A DNA stretch of 64,000 nucleotides from Edaphobacillus lindanitolerans (GCF_900156305.1 NZ_FTPL01000004.1:212177-276176); one strand, 5' to 3'. Shown: positions 51,460 to 60,984, counted from the first letter of the stretch. Program-made: numbers and translations. Notes: generated by a model from the letters alone, not told the origin.

Positions 51460-53219
51460 TGGACTTTCACGGGCTGGGGGCGGTTGAAGCCGGGAAGGTG
51501 ATTGGATGCAGTCCGGCAGATGCTGCGAAACGACGGGATGAAGCATATGACCGGCTGCATGCGGGGGAGGAGCAGGGGGTTCTTGAACGGCGGATCGGAC
51601 TGCTCCGGCAGGCCTACCGGCGCATCACCTTCCCTGTATCCGAACCACCTGTGGCGGACGAGCAATCCGGGGAGGAGAAGGGCCAAGAGCCCCGGCGGCC
51701 GTTCCGCACGGCGGCAGCCGTTGTCGTTGCCTTGGCCGGAGTTGCACTGATCGCCGGCGTTTTTTATTTTTCCGCACGCAACGGCCCGGCGGACGAAGTG
51801 TTCCTGGACCGGCTCAGCAGACAGTTCGAGGAAGAACTGGAAGGTTTCGCGCAGAAAGCGGGGGCCAGGCCGGAAGAACTTCAGAGCCTTACGGTGGGCG
51901 CAGGAATACAGAATCAGTTCAGTGACCTTCGGATTCGTGCGGAGCGTGCCATTGCCGACGGGCAGCCGATGGAGAAAGGCACAGTGGAAGCGGAGTACCG
52001 CCGCATCCTCCAGCAATTGGAGTTTCCATCGGACATGATTCGGCGTCTGAAGAAAGAACCGCTCACGGATGACTTCCAGGCCAGCATCGAGTTTTATGAA
52101 CTGTTCACGATGAGAAACTGGGATCTGGCGGGCATTATCTACAATGGGATGAACGATTACCCGGACGATTTCCTGAAAGCGATCGAAGCGGGCGTGCCTG
52201 ATGGTCCAGCCGATGACCTGTCCGGATATCCGGAGCCCCTCCGCAAGGCCTTCCTGCTGATGAGGGAGGAAGGGTTCGGGGCGAAGCTGATGGAAGAGGG
52301 AGACGGCGGCACGATACCGTACATTTCAAAGATGCCTTCCCTCGATCGGGCAATGGACAGTCTCCATCCGACCGTCGCGTCGTATGTCCGCCTGGTGGAG
52401 AAGCGCCAGACCTCATACGTTGAAGAGGGAGGCATCCCTTTGAATGAAATGGCGGATGCCATTCATGAACTTGAAACCCTTGCGGAAAAATGGGAAAGCA
52501 AGTCAAACGGCAACTTCCAAGTCGGCGCACTGGCCGAGGATTATTTTAATGAACTGATGTTCGGGGGAATGGGCGGTCCGGTCTTTGGAAAGGACGGCAC
52601 CGTGGCGCACGAGCGGCGGGAAGCCTGGCGGAAGCTGGCTGCGCTCGGTCCGGGTTCGCAGGCAGCGAAAATTGCCGGCCCGGTGGTCGAAGAAATGGAA
52701 GAATCAGGCTGGAGGAAATCCGCCGCATACAACCGGATCGGCTACGGGGTTTACATCAATGCCCTCCATCACGGGACGGAGGACATCAGCGAAGCCGGCG
52801 CAGCATTTCCGGCATTCACGCTCGAGCTTCCGGATGAAGGATTTACGGCCCGCGCCGGCTTGATTTACCGTGAGATCCAGGAAGACGGAAACACCGGCCG
52901 GCTCATCGACGAGCCGCCCGTCATGACGGCCGTCCTGTTCGCAATGGCCAATGAGAAAGACGACGACCGGATGGAGGCGCTGCTGTCGGACGGACAGGGG
53001 GCACCGGATTCCGTCAAAGAGGCTGTCAGTCTGATCTCCGCAGGCATGGGCGGGGAGAGGATCAGCGTCGCGTTCTATCCGGAGTCCATCGACCATGCGG
53101 ACATCGGGATCCGGGTACCGGTCCTCATCTATGATAATGTTTCGGGAGAACCAGCGGAACTCTGGCTCGATTATTCCGCGTCCGGCGTCTGGACCGTCGA
53201 CCCGGCCGCTTCTGATTGA
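51378..53219 (+). CDS. Membrane protein with sigma-70 region 4-like domain and large outer domain
   Basis: The open frame runs from a stop at 51204-51206 to 53219; first usable codon GTG 51378 has no ribosome site. Read from there (613 residues), residues about 10-70 look like sigma-70 region 4 (IMSLEKDIRLPMVLMDFHGLGAVEAGKVIGCSPADAAKRRDEAYDRLHAG). A membrane helix follows (AAAVVVALAGVALIAGVFYFSA, about residue 115-136), then about 470 residues predicted outside the cell, largely acidic and helical, with no family I recognise. A DNA-binding-like domain tethered to an outer sensor domain would be a one-protein signal path (inference). Confidence 0.6.
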   Translation: MFRFPEDQELHRAIMSLEKDIRLPMVLMDFHGLGAVEAGKVIGCSPADAAKRRDEAYDRLHAGEEQGVLERRIGLLRQAYRRITFPVSEPPVADEQSGEEKGQEPRRPFRTAAAVVVALAGVALIAGVFYFSARNGPADEVFLDRLSRQFEEELEGFAQKAGARPEELQSLTVGAGIQNQFSDLRIRAERAIADGQPMEKGTVEAEYRRILQQLEFPSDMIRRLKKEPLTDDFQASIEFYELFTMRNWDLAGIIYNGMNDYPDDFLKAIEAGVPDGPADDLSGYPEPLRKAFLLMREEGFGAKLMEEGDGGTIPYISKMPSLDRAMDSLHPTVASYVRLVEKRQTSYVEEGGIPLNEMADAIHELETLAEKWESKSNGNFQVGALAEDYFNELMFGGMGGPVFGKDGTVAHERREAWRKLAALGPGSQAAKIAGPVVEEMEESGWRKSAAYNRIGYGVYINALHHGTEDISEAGAAFPAFTLELPDEGFTARAGLIYREIQEDGNTGRLIDEPPVMTAVLFAMANEKDDDRMEALLSDGQGAPDSVKEAVSLISAGMGGERISVAFYPESIDHADIGIRVPVLIYDNVSGEPAELWLDYSASGVWTVDPAASD

Positions 53220-53232
53220 ACTCCGGTCTCCT

Positions 53233-53262
53233 TTGCCGGACGGCTTGGCCCTATGGTATAAT
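53233..53262 (+). promoter_or_regulatory. Promoter of yugI
   Basis: TTGCCG (53233-53238), 18 bases, TATAAT (53257-53262) with a TATGG extension. Confidence 0.7.
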
Positions 53263-53316
53263 TTACAATGGCCGAATAGGCAGACAGGATAAACCACAAC
53301 GATTGGGAGCGGTACA

Positions 53317-53691
53317 ATGGCTGGCAAGTATGAAAAGGGAGACGTGGTGAAAGGCAAGGTCGCCGGAATCCAACCGTACGGCGCTTTCATCGCACTTGAC
53401 AAGGACACGCAGGGACTTGTCCACATATCTGAAATCACTTACGGATTCGTCCGGGACATCCATGAATACCTGTCGATCGGGCAGGAAGTTGAAGTGAAGG
53501 TGCTGGACATGGATGAGCAGGCGGGCAAGATCAGCCTGTCTATCCGTGCACTGCAGGAGCGTCCGCCGGCTTCACGGCGCGACGACCGGCCGAGGAAGTC
53601 GCTGCAGGACCGCATCGACGAGCGGGATGCCGACGGGTTCAACACGCTCCGCGACAAGCTGCAGGATTGGATCCGCCAGTCCGGCCAGTGA
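53317..53691 (+). CDS. yugI: S1-domain RNA-binding protein, YugI (general stress protein 13 type)
   Basis: A 124-residue protein with one S1 domain (YEKGDVVKGKVAGIQPYGAFIALDKDTQGLVHISEI...VKVLDMDEQAGKISLSIRAL) and a charged C-terminal tail. YugI/GSP13 associates with ribosomes and is stress-induced in B. subtilis. Here it follows its own sigma-A-like promoter; no sigma-B promoter was identified. GGGAGCGG precedes the ATG. Confidence 0.92.
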   Translation: MAGKYEKGDVVKGKVAGIQPYGAFIALDKDTQGLVHISEITYGFVRDIHEYLSIGQEVEVKVLDMDEQAGKISLSIRALQERPPASRRDDRPRKSLQDRIDERDADGFNTLRDKLQDWIRQSGQ

Positions 53692-53713
53692 ACGGGAACT
53701 TGAATACGGACAC

Positions 53714-53747
53714 AAAAAAGCGGGGCCCCCCGGGCCCCGCTTTTTTT
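53714..53747. terminator. Bidirectional terminator between yugI and the RocR-like gene
   Basis: AAAAAAGCGGGGCCC and GGGCCCCGC followed by TTTTTTT, with A and T runs on both sides; its end overlaps the last bases of the minus-strand gene. Confidence 0.9.
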
Positions 53748-55059
53748 ATATGCCGTTTTTCAGTTTCTTCAGGTGATATTGGAGGTTCTGACGGCTCATC
53801 CCAAGGGCCTGGGCCGCCTTTGTCACATTGCCTTCGAATACATTCATCACTTTGGATAGATAATATTCTTCGGCTTCCCTCAAATACTGATCAAGGGGCA
53901 GGAATTCGTTCCCTTCCTGGACGACGAAATCCTGCGGCCGCTTGGCAGGCGAAAATCCTTCCTGGACTTTCAGCTTGAAATGGTGGGGGAGCAGATCGTA
54001 GGTGATCTCGGTTTCGGTCGTCAGGACCGAAGTGACTTCATCGAGCAGCAATTCGACTTCTTTGAGGTTACCCGGCCATCTGTACGACTCGAATGTCTGC
54101 TGGACTTCCGGTGAAAGGCCCTGGACCGCCGAGCCGAACCGTCGCCGGTGCAGCTCAAGGTAATCATCGATGAACGGCCAGAGATCTGCAATGCGCTTTC
54201 TCAGGGGAGGGATATAGATGGTGATCGACGAGAAGAAATAGTAGAGCTCCTTCAGGAGGCTTCCTTCGGCGATCAGGTCGATGGCGTCGCCCCCGATGCT
54301 GGCGATGAACTGCCGGTGGTCCTCACCGAGCCGGTTGAGTTCGCGCAGGAGCTCTTCCTGCATCTTCATGCCGGCAAGGTCGATCCGGTCACAGAATACC
54401 GTGCACTCCGGGTCTTCCCGGATCTGTTCCATCGAGTTCCTGAGATCCTGGGTGTCGAGCCCCGGGCAGAAAAGCGTATAATACGATTTTCCCGAAGAGG
54501 AAGACCCGTTGTGGATCGCGCCTGCCAAAAGATCCTTCCCGGTCCCGGTCTCTCCCGACAGAAGAACCGGCAGGCGGGCGGCCGCTGCCTTCTTTGCCGT
54601 CGCGACCACGCCTTTCATCGAATCGCTCACCGCAGTGATGGACGCGAACGTCACTTTCTCATCGTATGTACGGAGCGGCTGATGGACAAATTTCTCAAGC
54701 GCCGTCACGTCCCTGGCCAGCTCGATGGCGCCGATCATGCCGGAAGGGCCGGCAACGGGATACGTGTCGTTCACGGTCGTGATCTCCTGACCGGTCCGGT
54801 TCCAGTAGGTCTGCTTGGCATTCAAGACGGGCACGCCGCTTTTCAGCACCTGCATGAGGGTGCTTTCATTTTTGCCGAACCGGAACAGGTCCAGAACGGT
54901 CCGGTCGGTAAGGTCGGAAAGATCCAGCCCTTCGATCTGTTTCATTTTTTCATTGTAGATAACCGTCTTTCCGGCCATATCCACTGCATGCACGCCGACT
55001 GCAGCGTGCTCGACTGCAAATTCAAAGAACGGCCATAATGCTTCTTTTTCAGGTGCCAT
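53746..55059 (-). CDS. RocR-like regulator with degenerate AAA+ domain
   Basis: A 437-residue protein laid out like RocR: PAS domain (FAVEHAAVGVHAVDMAGKTVIYNEKM...), AAA+ domain (about 145-355) and Fis-type HTH (NVTKAAQALGMSRQNLQYHLKKLK). The AAA+ part keeps Walker A (GETGTGKD) but lacks the GAFTGA loop needed to contact sigma-54, has CTVFCDRID where Walker B should have DE, and reads LLKELYYFF where the arginine-finger segment is usually R..DLYYRL. It is therefore unlikely to activate sigma-54. Divergent from rocA, it probably controls the roc genes by another mechanism. Start ATG 55059 (AGAGGTGG upstream). Confidence 0.85.
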   Translation of the reverse strand: MAPEKEALWPFFEFAVEHAAVGVHAVDMAGKTVIYNEKMKQIEGLDLSDLTDRTVLDLFRFGKNESTLMQVLKSGVPVLNAKQTYWNRTGQEITTVNDTYPVAGPSGMIGAIELARDVTALEKFVHQPLRTYDEKVTFASITAVSDSMKGVVATAKKAAAARLPVLLSGETGTGKDLLAGAIHNGSSSSGKSYYTLFCPGLDTQDLRNSMEQIREDPECTVFCDRIDLAGMKMQEELLRELNRLGEDHRQFIASIGGDAIDLIAEGSLLKELYYFFSSITIYIPPLRKRIADLWPFIDDYLELHRRRFGSAVQGLSPEVQQTFESYRWPGNLKEVELLLDEVTSVLTTETEITYDLLPHHFKLKVQEGFSPAKRPQDFVVQEGNEFLPLDQYLREAEEYYLSKVMNVFEGNVTKAAQALGMSRQNLQYHLKKLKNGI

Positions 55060-55103
55060 GGTCCACCTCTGACTGTTTTTTTGCGTCAATCAAATTTTTA
55101 GAC

Positions 55104-55160
55104 TTGAAATCCGCAACGATCTTTTGCATTATTATAAGTGTGAAAAGAAACGAGTGCAAA
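55104..55160 (+). promoter_or_regulatory. rocA control region
   Basis: TTGAAA (55104-55109) and A+T-rich -10 candidates (CATTAT 55127-55132, TATTAT 55130-55135) suggest a sigma-A promoter. No GG-N10-GC sigma-54 element is present. TTTGCA (55123-55128) and TGCAAA (55155-55160) form an inverted pair that may be the regulator's half sites. Confidence 0.5.
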
Positions 55161-55201
55161 TTAATTTAGCGCTTCGTAAACAAAACCAAAGGAGGATCAC
55201 C

Positions 55202-56743
55202 ATGATTCCTTATAAACATGAACCACTCACAGACTTTACGAAGGAAGAAAATCGGAAAGCCTACGAGCAAGGTTTTGAGATTGTCAAAGAATACCTCGGC
55301 CAAGATGTTCCGCTCATCATCAACGGCGAGCGCATCATGACAGAAGATAAAATGGTGTCCTTCAACCCGTCCGACCGTGAAGAGATCATCGGCAACGTTT
55401 CCAAGTGCAGCCGTGAACTCGCAGAAAAGGCAATGGACGTTGCGGACGAGACGTTCAAGACATGGAAGAAAGTGAAGCCGGAAGTCCGCGCTGACATCCT
55501 TCTCCGCGCAGCAGCGATCGTACGCCGCCGCAAGTTCGAATTTGCAGCCCTTCTTTCCAAAGAAGCCGGCAAGCCTTGGCCGGAAGCGGATGCAGACGTT
55601 GCAGAAGGCATCGACTTCCTCGAGTACTACGCACGCCAGATGGTCGCCATGAAAGACGGTGTTCCGCTCAATCAGCGTCCGGGCGAATCGAACCGTTTCG
55701 GATACATTCCGCTCGGCGTCGGCATCGTCATCTCCCCATGGAACTTCGCATTCGCAATCATGGCGGGTACGGCTGTGGCAGCAGCGGTCACGGGCAACAC
55801 GGTTCTCCTGAAGCCGGCTTCGTCCACTGCCGTCGTAGCGTACAAGTTCGTTGAACTGATGGAAGAAGCAGGACTCCCTGCAGGCGTCATCAACTTCGTA
55901 CCGGGTTCCAGCTCGGAAATCGGCGACTACCTCGTCGACCACCCGCGCACTCGCTTCGTCAGCTTCACCGGCTCCCGCAAAGTCGGCACGCGCATCTTCG
56001 AACGTGCGGCCAAAGTGCAGGAAGGCCAGATCTGGCTCAAGCGCGTCATCGCAGAAATGGGCGGGAAAGACACAATCGTCGTCGACAGCGATGCAGACCT
56101 CGAACTCGCTGCCCAGTCGATCGTCAAATCGGCATTCGGCTTCAGCGGACAGAAGTGCTCCGCCTGCTCCCGTGCCGTCATCGTAGAAGATGTATACGAC
56201 CAGGTTCTTGAGCGCGTGGCAGAACTTTCGAAAGACCTCACTGTCGGCGATCCGGTCGAAGACAAGTTCATGGGTCCGGTCATCGACAAGAACTCGTTCG
56301 ACAAGATCATGGAATACATCGAAATCGGCAAGGAAGAAGGACGCCTTGTACTCGGCGGAACAGGCGACGACTCGAAGGGCTACTTCGTCAACCCGACGAT
56401 CATCGCAGACCTCGATCCAAAATCGCGCATCATGCAGGAAGAGATCTTCGGACCGGTTGTCGGCTTCACGAAAGCGAAAGACTTCGATGAAGCGATCGAA
56501 ATCGCGAACAACACGGATTACGGCCTGACAGGCGCAGTGATCTCCAACAACCGTTTCCACATCGAACAGGCACGCGAAGACTTCCACGTCGGCAACCTGT
56601 ACATCAACCGCGGCTGCACGGCTGCAGTTGTCGGCTACCAGCCGTTCGGCGGATTCAACATGTCCGGTACCGATTCCAAAGCGGGCGGCCCTGACTACCT
56701 CCAGCTCCACATGCAGGCGAAATCTGTATCGGAAGTATTCTAA
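55202..56743 (+). CDS. rocA: L-glutamate gamma-semialdehyde (1-pyrroline-5-carboxylate) dehydrogenase
   Basis: A 513-residue aldehyde dehydrogenase of the RocA/PruA group. The N-terminal [12 protein letters not shown], the catalytic Glu region ([17 protein letters not shown]) and the catalytic Cys in [14 protein letters not shown] are present. It converts glutamate semialdehyde to glutamate with NAD+, the last step of proline, ornithine and arginine breakdown. AAAGGAGG precedes the ATG. Codon use is markedly biased, as in highly expressed genes. First gene of rocA-rocD. Confidence 0.95.
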   Translation: MIPYKHEPLTDFTKEENRKAYEQGFEIVKEYLGQDVPLIINGERIMTEDKMVSFNPSDREEIIGNVSKCSRELAEKAMDVADETFKTWKKVKPEVRADILLRAAAIVRRRKFEFAALLSKEAGKPWPEADADVAEGIDFLEYYARQMVAMKDGVPLNQRPGESNRFGYIPLGVGIVISPWNFAFAIMAGTAVAAAVTGNTVLLKPASSTAVVAYKFVELMEEAGLPAGVINFVPGSSSEIGDYLVDHPRTRFVSFTGSRKVGTRIFERAAKVQEGQIWLKRVIAEMGGKDTIVVDSDADLELAAQSIVKSAFGFSGQKCSACSRAVIVEDVYDQVLERVAELSKDLTVGDPVEDKFMGPVIDKNSFDKIMEYIEIGKEEGRLVLGGTGDDSKGYFVNPTIIADLDPKSRIMQEEIFGPVVGFTKAKDFDEAIEIANNTDYGLTGAVISNNRFHIEQAREDFHVGNLYINRGCTAAVVGYQPFGGFNMSGTDSKAGGPDYLQLHMQAKSVSEVF

Positions 56744-56771
56744 GCAACACAGCTTCAATGGAATAAACAAA

Positions 56772-56806
56772 AAAAGACGGGACTCCTTGAACGGGCCCCG
56801 TCTTTT
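56772..56806 (+). terminator. Intercistronic hairpin between rocA and rocD
   Basis: AAAAGACGGG (56772-56781) with CCCGTCTTTT (56797-56806), followed by ATAAAGGAGG, the rocD ribosome site. It could partly end rocA messages and set the ratio of the two enzymes. Confidence 0.65.
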
Positions 56807-56823
56807 ATAAAGGAGGAAAAAAG

Positions 56824-58017
56824 ATGACAATTTCCCAACAGATCATCGAGCAGACAGACAAATACGGTGCGAAGAACTACAACCCGCTGCCGATCGTCAT
56901 TTCAGAAGCGGAAGGCGTATGGGTGAATGATCCGGAAGGCAACAAGTACATGGATATGCTGTCGGCATACTCGGCCGTGAACCAGGGCCACCGCCACCCG
57001 CACATCATCAAGGCGCTCAAGGACCAGGCTGACCGTGCGACTCTCACAAGCCGCGCATTCCACAATGACCAGCTCGGCCCATGGTATGAAAAAGTGAGCA
57101 AGCTCACAGGCAAAAACATGGTCCTCCCGATGAACACGGGTGCGGAAGCCGTTGAAACAGCGTTCAAAGCTGCACGCCGCTGGGCATATGACGTGAAGGG
57201 CGTTGAAGAAGGCAAAGCGCAAGTCATCGTCTGCAACGGGAACTTCCACGGACGTACGATGACGGCTGTCTCCATGACATCCGACCCTGAATACAAGCGC
57301 GGTTTCGGCCCGCTGCTTCCGGGCATCGTCCACATCCCTTACGGTGATCTCGAAGCGTTCAAAAATGCGGTCAACGAAAACACGGCTGCCATCATCCTCG
57401 AACCGATCCAAGGCGAAGCCGGCATCATCATCCCTGCCGACGGGTTCCTCAAAGGCGTGCGGGAAGTGTGCACGGACAACAACGTCCTCTTCATCGCCGA
57501 CGAAATCCAGGCGGGCCTCGGCCGCACGGGCAAGACGTTCGCTTGCGACTGGGAAGACGTCAAGCCGGACATGTACATCATGGGCAAAGCCCTCGGCGGC
57601 GGTGTCCTTCCGATTTCCTGCGTAGCTGCGGACGAAGACGTCCTCAGCGTCTTCAACCCGGGCTCCCACGGTTCGACATTCGGCGGAAACCCGATGGCAT
57701 GCGCAGTCTCCATCGCAGCGCTTGAAGTCCTGGAAGACGAGCACCTTGCTGACCGTGCGCTGGAACTCGGCGAATATTTCATGGACGAACTGAAGAAAAT
57801 CGACAACAAAGAGATCAAAGAAGTCCGCGGCCGCGGCTTGTTCATCGGAGTCGAGCTTCACGGCGAGGCGCGTCCTTACTGTGAACAGCTGAAAGAACTC
57901 GGCCTGCTCTGCAAGGAGACCCACGATACGGTCATCCGTTTTGCTCCTCCGCTCGTCATCACGAAAGAAGAGCTGGACTGGGCACTTGCGAAAATCCGCG
58001 AAGTCTTTTCCAACTAA
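56824..58017 (+). CDS. rocD: Ornithine aminotransferase
   Basis: A 397-residue class III PLP aminotransferase. The PLP Lys is in [15 protein letters not shown]; the motif [15 protein letters not shown] (about 220-234) and the OAT-typical N-terminus ([18 protein letters not shown]) are clear. It converts ornithine and 2-oxoglutarate to glutamate semialdehyde and glutamate, feeding RocA. Strong AAAGGAGG site; biased codons like rocA. Confidence 0.96.
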   Translation: MTISQQIIEQTDKYGAKNYNPLPIVISEAEGVWVNDPEGNKYMDMLSAYSAVNQGHRHPHIIKALKDQADRATLTSRAFHNDQLGPWYEKVSKLTGKNMVLPMNTGAEAVETAFKAARRWAYDVKGVEEGKAQVIVCNGNFHGRTMTAVSMTSDPEYKRGFGPLLPGIVHIPYGDLEAFKNAVNENTAAIILEPIQGEAGIIIPADGFLKGVREVCTDNNVLFIADEIQAGLGRTGKTFACDWEDVKPDMYIMGKALGGGVLPISCVAADEDVLSVFNPGSHGSTFGGNPMACAVSIAALEVLEDEHLADRALELGEYFMDELKKIDNKEIKEVRGRGLFIGVELHGEARPYCEQLKELGLLCKETHDTVIRFAPPLVITKEELDWALAKIREVFSN

Positions 58018-58022
58018 GGATT

Positions 58023-58065
58023 TTGTGAAGGAAATGTGAATTTCACCGGCGATCTGTGTTACAAT
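58023..58065 (+). promoter_or_regulatory. Control region of the glutamate dehydrogenase gene
   Basis: TACAAT (58060-58065) is a good -10; the -35 is not sharp. The dyad GTGAATTTCAC (58036-58046) covers the expected -35 position and is a candidate operator. Confidence 0.5.
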
Positions 58066-58109
58066 GATGCCGAGCATCCCATTATGATTTAAAGAGGCGA
58101 ATCAACACT

Positions 58110-59354
58110 ATGAGCGATAACGTGAACCTAGTAACATCGACACAGGAAGTCATCCACGAGGCGCTGAACCGGCTCGGCTATGACGAAGGAATGTACGAAC
58201 TTCTGAAAGCACCGATCCGCATGACGGAAGTCCGGATCCCGATCAAGATGGACGACGGCAAAGTGAAAGTATTCACTGGCTACCGTGCGCAGCACAACGA
58301 TGCGGTTGGACCGACGAAGGGCGGAGTACGCTTCCACCCGGGTGTGACGGCCGACGAAGTCCGCGCGCTTTCCATGTGGATGACGATGAAAGCCGGCATT
58401 GTGGACCTGCCGTACGGCGGGGGCAAAGGCGGCATCATCTGTGACCCTCGTGAAATGTCGATGGGCGAACTGGAACGGCTCAGCCGGGGCTATGTCCGTG
58501 CACTCAGCCAGGTTATGGGACCGGCAAAGGATATCCCGGCACCTGACGTCATGACCAATGCCCAGATCATGGCATGGATGATGGATGAATACAGCCGGAT
58601 CGACGAGTTCAACTCTCCTGGCTTCATCACAGGCAAACCGATTGCTCTCGGCGGATCGCAAGGCCGCGACCGGGCAACGGCAGAAGGGGTCATCATCGCA
58701 ATCCGTGAAGCAGCCAAACGGCTCGGCATGGAAGTCGAAGGTGCCCGCGTCATCATCCAAGGCTTCGGAAACGCAGGCAGCTTCCTGTCGAAGTTCCTGC
58801 ATGATGCCGGTGCAAAAGTCATCGCGATCTCCGATGCATACGGTGCGCTCCATGATCCTGACGGCCTGGACATCGACTACCTGCTTGACCGCCGCGACAG
58901 CTTCGGCACAGTGACGACGCTGTTCGACGATACAATCACGAACGATGAAATGTTCAAGCTCGATTGTGACATCCTCGTGCCTGCAGCCCTCGAAAATCAG
59001 CTGCATGCAGACAATGCCCATGACATCAAGGCGAAAATTGTCGTCGAAGCGGCCAACGGTGCAACAACGGCCGAAGCGACGAAGATCCTGACTGAGCGCG
59101 GTGTCTTCCTCGTGCCTGACGTTCTGGCAAGTGCCGGCGGCGTGACGGTTTCGTACTTTGAATGGGTTCAGAACAACCAGGGCTACTATTGGACGGAAGA
59201 AGAAGTCCATGAAAAGCTCTACCAGAAGATGACGGAAGCCTTCGAGAATGTCTATACGACAGCGAAGAACCGCAACATCGACATGCGTCTTGCCGCCTAC
59301 ATGGTGGGAATCCGCAGAACCGCCGAAGCATCCCGCTTCCGCGGCTGGGCTTAA
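58110..59354 (+). CDS. rocG: NAD-type glutamate dehydrogenase (RocG/GudB)
   Basis: A 414-residue hexameric-type glutamate dehydrogenase. Substrate and catalytic segments GPTKGGVRFHPGVT, KAGIVDLPYGGGKGGI and PAPDVMTNAQIMAWMMDEYS; dinucleotide fold RVIIQGFGNAGSFLSKF. It deaminates glutamate to 2-oxoglutarate and ammonia, completing the path opened by RocD and RocA. Whether it corresponds to RocG or GudB cannot be decided from sequence. It has its own promoter region. Confidence 0.94.
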   Translation: MSDNVNLVTSTQEVIHEALNRLGYDEGMYELLKAPIRMTEVRIPIKMDDGKVKVFTGYRAQHNDAVGPTKGGVRFHPGVTADEVRALSMWMTMKAGIVDLPYGGGKGGIICDPREMSMGELERLSRGYVRALSQVMGPAKDIPAPDVMTNAQIMAWMMDEYSRIDEFNSPGFITGKPIALGGSQGRDRATAEGVIIAIREAAKRLGMEVEGARVIIQGFGNAGSFLSKFLHDAGAKVIAISDAYGALHDPDGLDIDYLLDRRDSFGTVTTLFDDTITNDEMFKLDCDILVPAALENQLHADNAHDIKAKIVVEAANGATTAEATKILTERGVFLVPDVLASAGGVTVSYFEWVQNNQGYYWTEEEVHEKLYQKMTEAFENVYTTAKNRNIDMRLAAYMVGIRRTAEASRFRGWA

Positions 59355-59360
59355 TCAGCA

Positions 59361-59408
59361 CAAAAAAACAGGACCGTTCCCTCAATCGGGAGCGGTCCTG
59401 TTTTTTTC
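59361..59408. terminator. Bidirectional terminator between glutamate dehydrogenase and yuzA
   Basis: AAAAAAACAGGACCG (59362-59376) with CGGTCCTGTTTTTTT (59393-59407); its right half is also the coding end of yuzA on the minus strand. Confidence 0.9.
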
Positions 59409-59669
59409 GTCGATGTCGGCCGCCGGGCGGTACTGCCAGGACAGCTCATCCGTCTCCCTGCGCCCCAACGTGTCCCGCTCACCCGGGAACAGATAGCCGA
59501 GGCTGATGATGCCGGCCAGCGCGACGATGCCATAGAGGAACCGGGCAAGCCCGCTGTCCCGTCCGCCGGACAGATCCGCCACGAGGTCAAAGCCGATAAA
59601 CGCGACAAGCCCCCAGTTCAGGGCACCGATGATTGCGATGGCGAGTGCGATTTTCTTGAGGATATTCAT
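59382..59669 (-). CDS. yuzA: DUF378 membrane protein, YuzA
   Basis: A 95-residue protein with two helices (IALAIAIIGALNWGLVAF and FLYGIVALAGIISLGYLF) and the DUF378 signature IGALNWGLVAFIGFDLVADL. The C-terminal 30 residues are polar and overlap the terminator, longer than usual for this family. Function unknown. AGGAGGTG precedes the ATG. Confidence 0.9.
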   Translation of the reverse strand: MNILKKIALAIAIIGALNWGLVAFIGFDLVADLSGGRDSGLARFLYGIVALAGIISLGYLFPGERDTLGRRETDELSWQYRPAADIDEKNRTAPD

Positions 59670-59783
59670 CCGCTCACCTCCTAAAGAAAGGATGGACGTT
59701 TCCCGCCTGCTTTATGCACAAAGTGCAGGACGGTTGGCACACGCCGGTGAAAAATGAGAAAATGCAGGGAAGGAGGCGAAGTG

Positions 59784-60953
59784 ATGAATCCATTTACATT
59801 CCAAAACCCGGTTAAGCTGATTTTCGGACGGGGACAGGTCGAGAAATTGAAAGAAGAGCTTCCCCGTTACGGGAGCAAAGTGCTTCTCGTATACGGGGGC
59901 GGCAGCATCAAGCGCAACGGTGTCTACGATGATGTAACCCGCGTACTCCGGGAGGCGGGCATGGAAATCCACGAACTGTCCGGCGTCGAGCCGAACCCGC
60001 GGGTTACCACATCCGCAAAAGGGGCGGAGATCTGCAGGGAAAAGGGAATCGACATCCTGCTGGCAGTCGGCGGCGGTTCGGTCATCGATTGCACGAAGCT
60101 GATCGCCAGTGCCGCCAAATACGACGGGGAAGCATGGGACCTCGTCACGGGCAAGGCACGGGCAACGGAAGCCCTGCCGTTTGGTACGGTTCTCACCATC
60201 GCTGCGACCGGTTCCGAAATGAATGCGGGATCGGTCATCACGAATGTGGAAACACAGGAGAAGTACGGATGGGGCAGTCCGCTCAGCTTCCCGAAATTCT
60301 CCATCCTCGATCCGGCTTATACGGCCAGTGTCCCGGAAGACCAGACCGTCTACGGGATCGTGGACATGATGTCCCATATCTTTGAGCAGTATTTCAACAA
60401 TGCCGAAAACACACCGGTTCAGGATGAAATGTGTGAAGGGGTCCTCCGGGCGATCATCCGGACAGCACCCGAGCTGATGAAAGATCCCGGCAATCTGGAA
60501 CTTCGTGAAACGATCATGTATGCAGGCACGATGGCCCTTAACAAGTTTCTGGAGATGGGCTATCAGGGAGACTGGGGCACACATGGCATCGAACACGCCG
60601 TCTCCGCCGTGTATGACATCCCGCATGCGGGCGGACTGGCCATCCTCTTCCCGGAATGGATGGAGTTCAATGTGCGAAAGGGGACCCGGCCGGAACGGTT
60701 TGCCCAACTGGCCGTCAATGTCTTCGGCGTGGACGCCGAAGGCAGGTCAACGGAGGAAACCGCATTGGAAGGCATCGGCAAACTCCGGGAATTCTGGTCC
60801 ATGCTAGGTGCGCCGGCCCGTCTTGCAGATTATAAGATTGATGATGAGCACATCCGGCTCATCGCCGAGAAGGCTTCCGGCGGAGGCCCCGTCGGCAGAT
60901 TTGCGAAGCTGGATACCGGCGAAGTGGAAGCGATTCTCCGCAACAGCCTATAA
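59784..60953 (+). CDS. Iron-containing alcohol dehydrogenase (butanol dehydrogenase type)
   Basis: A 389-residue group III alcohol dehydrogenase of the YugJ/YugK (BdhA-like) type. NAD(P)-binding GGGS motif ([17 protein letters not shown]) and Fe-binding His residues in [33 protein letters not shown] are present. It reduces aldehydes with NAD(P)H. AAGGAGGCGAAGTG precedes ATG 59784. In B. subtilis the matching genes lie in the same neighbourhood. Confidence 0.92.
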   Translation: MNPFTFQNPVKLIFGRGQVEKLKEELPRYGSKVLLVYGGGSIKRNGVYDDVTRVLREAGMEIHELSGVEPNPRVTTSAKGAEICREKGIDILLAVGGGSVIDCTKLIASAAKYDGEAWDLVTGKARATEALPFGTVLTIAATGSEMNAGSVITNVETQEKYGWGSPLSFPKFSILDPAYTASVPEDQTVYGIVDMMSHIFEQYFNNAENTPVQDEMCEGVLRAIIRTAPELMKDPGNLELRETIMYAGTMALNKFLEMGYQGDWGTHGIEHAVSAVYDIPHAGGLAILFPEWMEFNVRKGTRPERFAQLAVNVFGVDAEGRSTEETALEGIGKLREFWSMLGAPARLADYKIDDEHIRLIAEKASGGGPVGRFAKLDTGEVEAILRNSL

Positions 60954-60984
60954 AAAAGGAGAAGGCATTGGCCTTCTCCTTTTT
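60953..60984. terminator. Bidirectional terminator after the alcohol dehydrogenase
   Basis: AAAAAGGAGAAGGC-ATTG-GCCTTCTCCTTTTT (60953-60984), touching the stop codons of both convergent genes. Confidence 0.9.

Noticed and set aside
55090..55200. Sigma-54 promoter for rocA
   Set aside because: A TTGCA-like -12 piece exists, but no GG at the required distance; the spacing does not fit.
55166..56830. Long minus-strand open frame of 554 codons opposite rocA
   Set aside because: An artefact of the strong codon bias of rocA; no plausible ribosome site or domain. The same holds for long antisense frames over rocD and the glutamate dehydrogenase gene.
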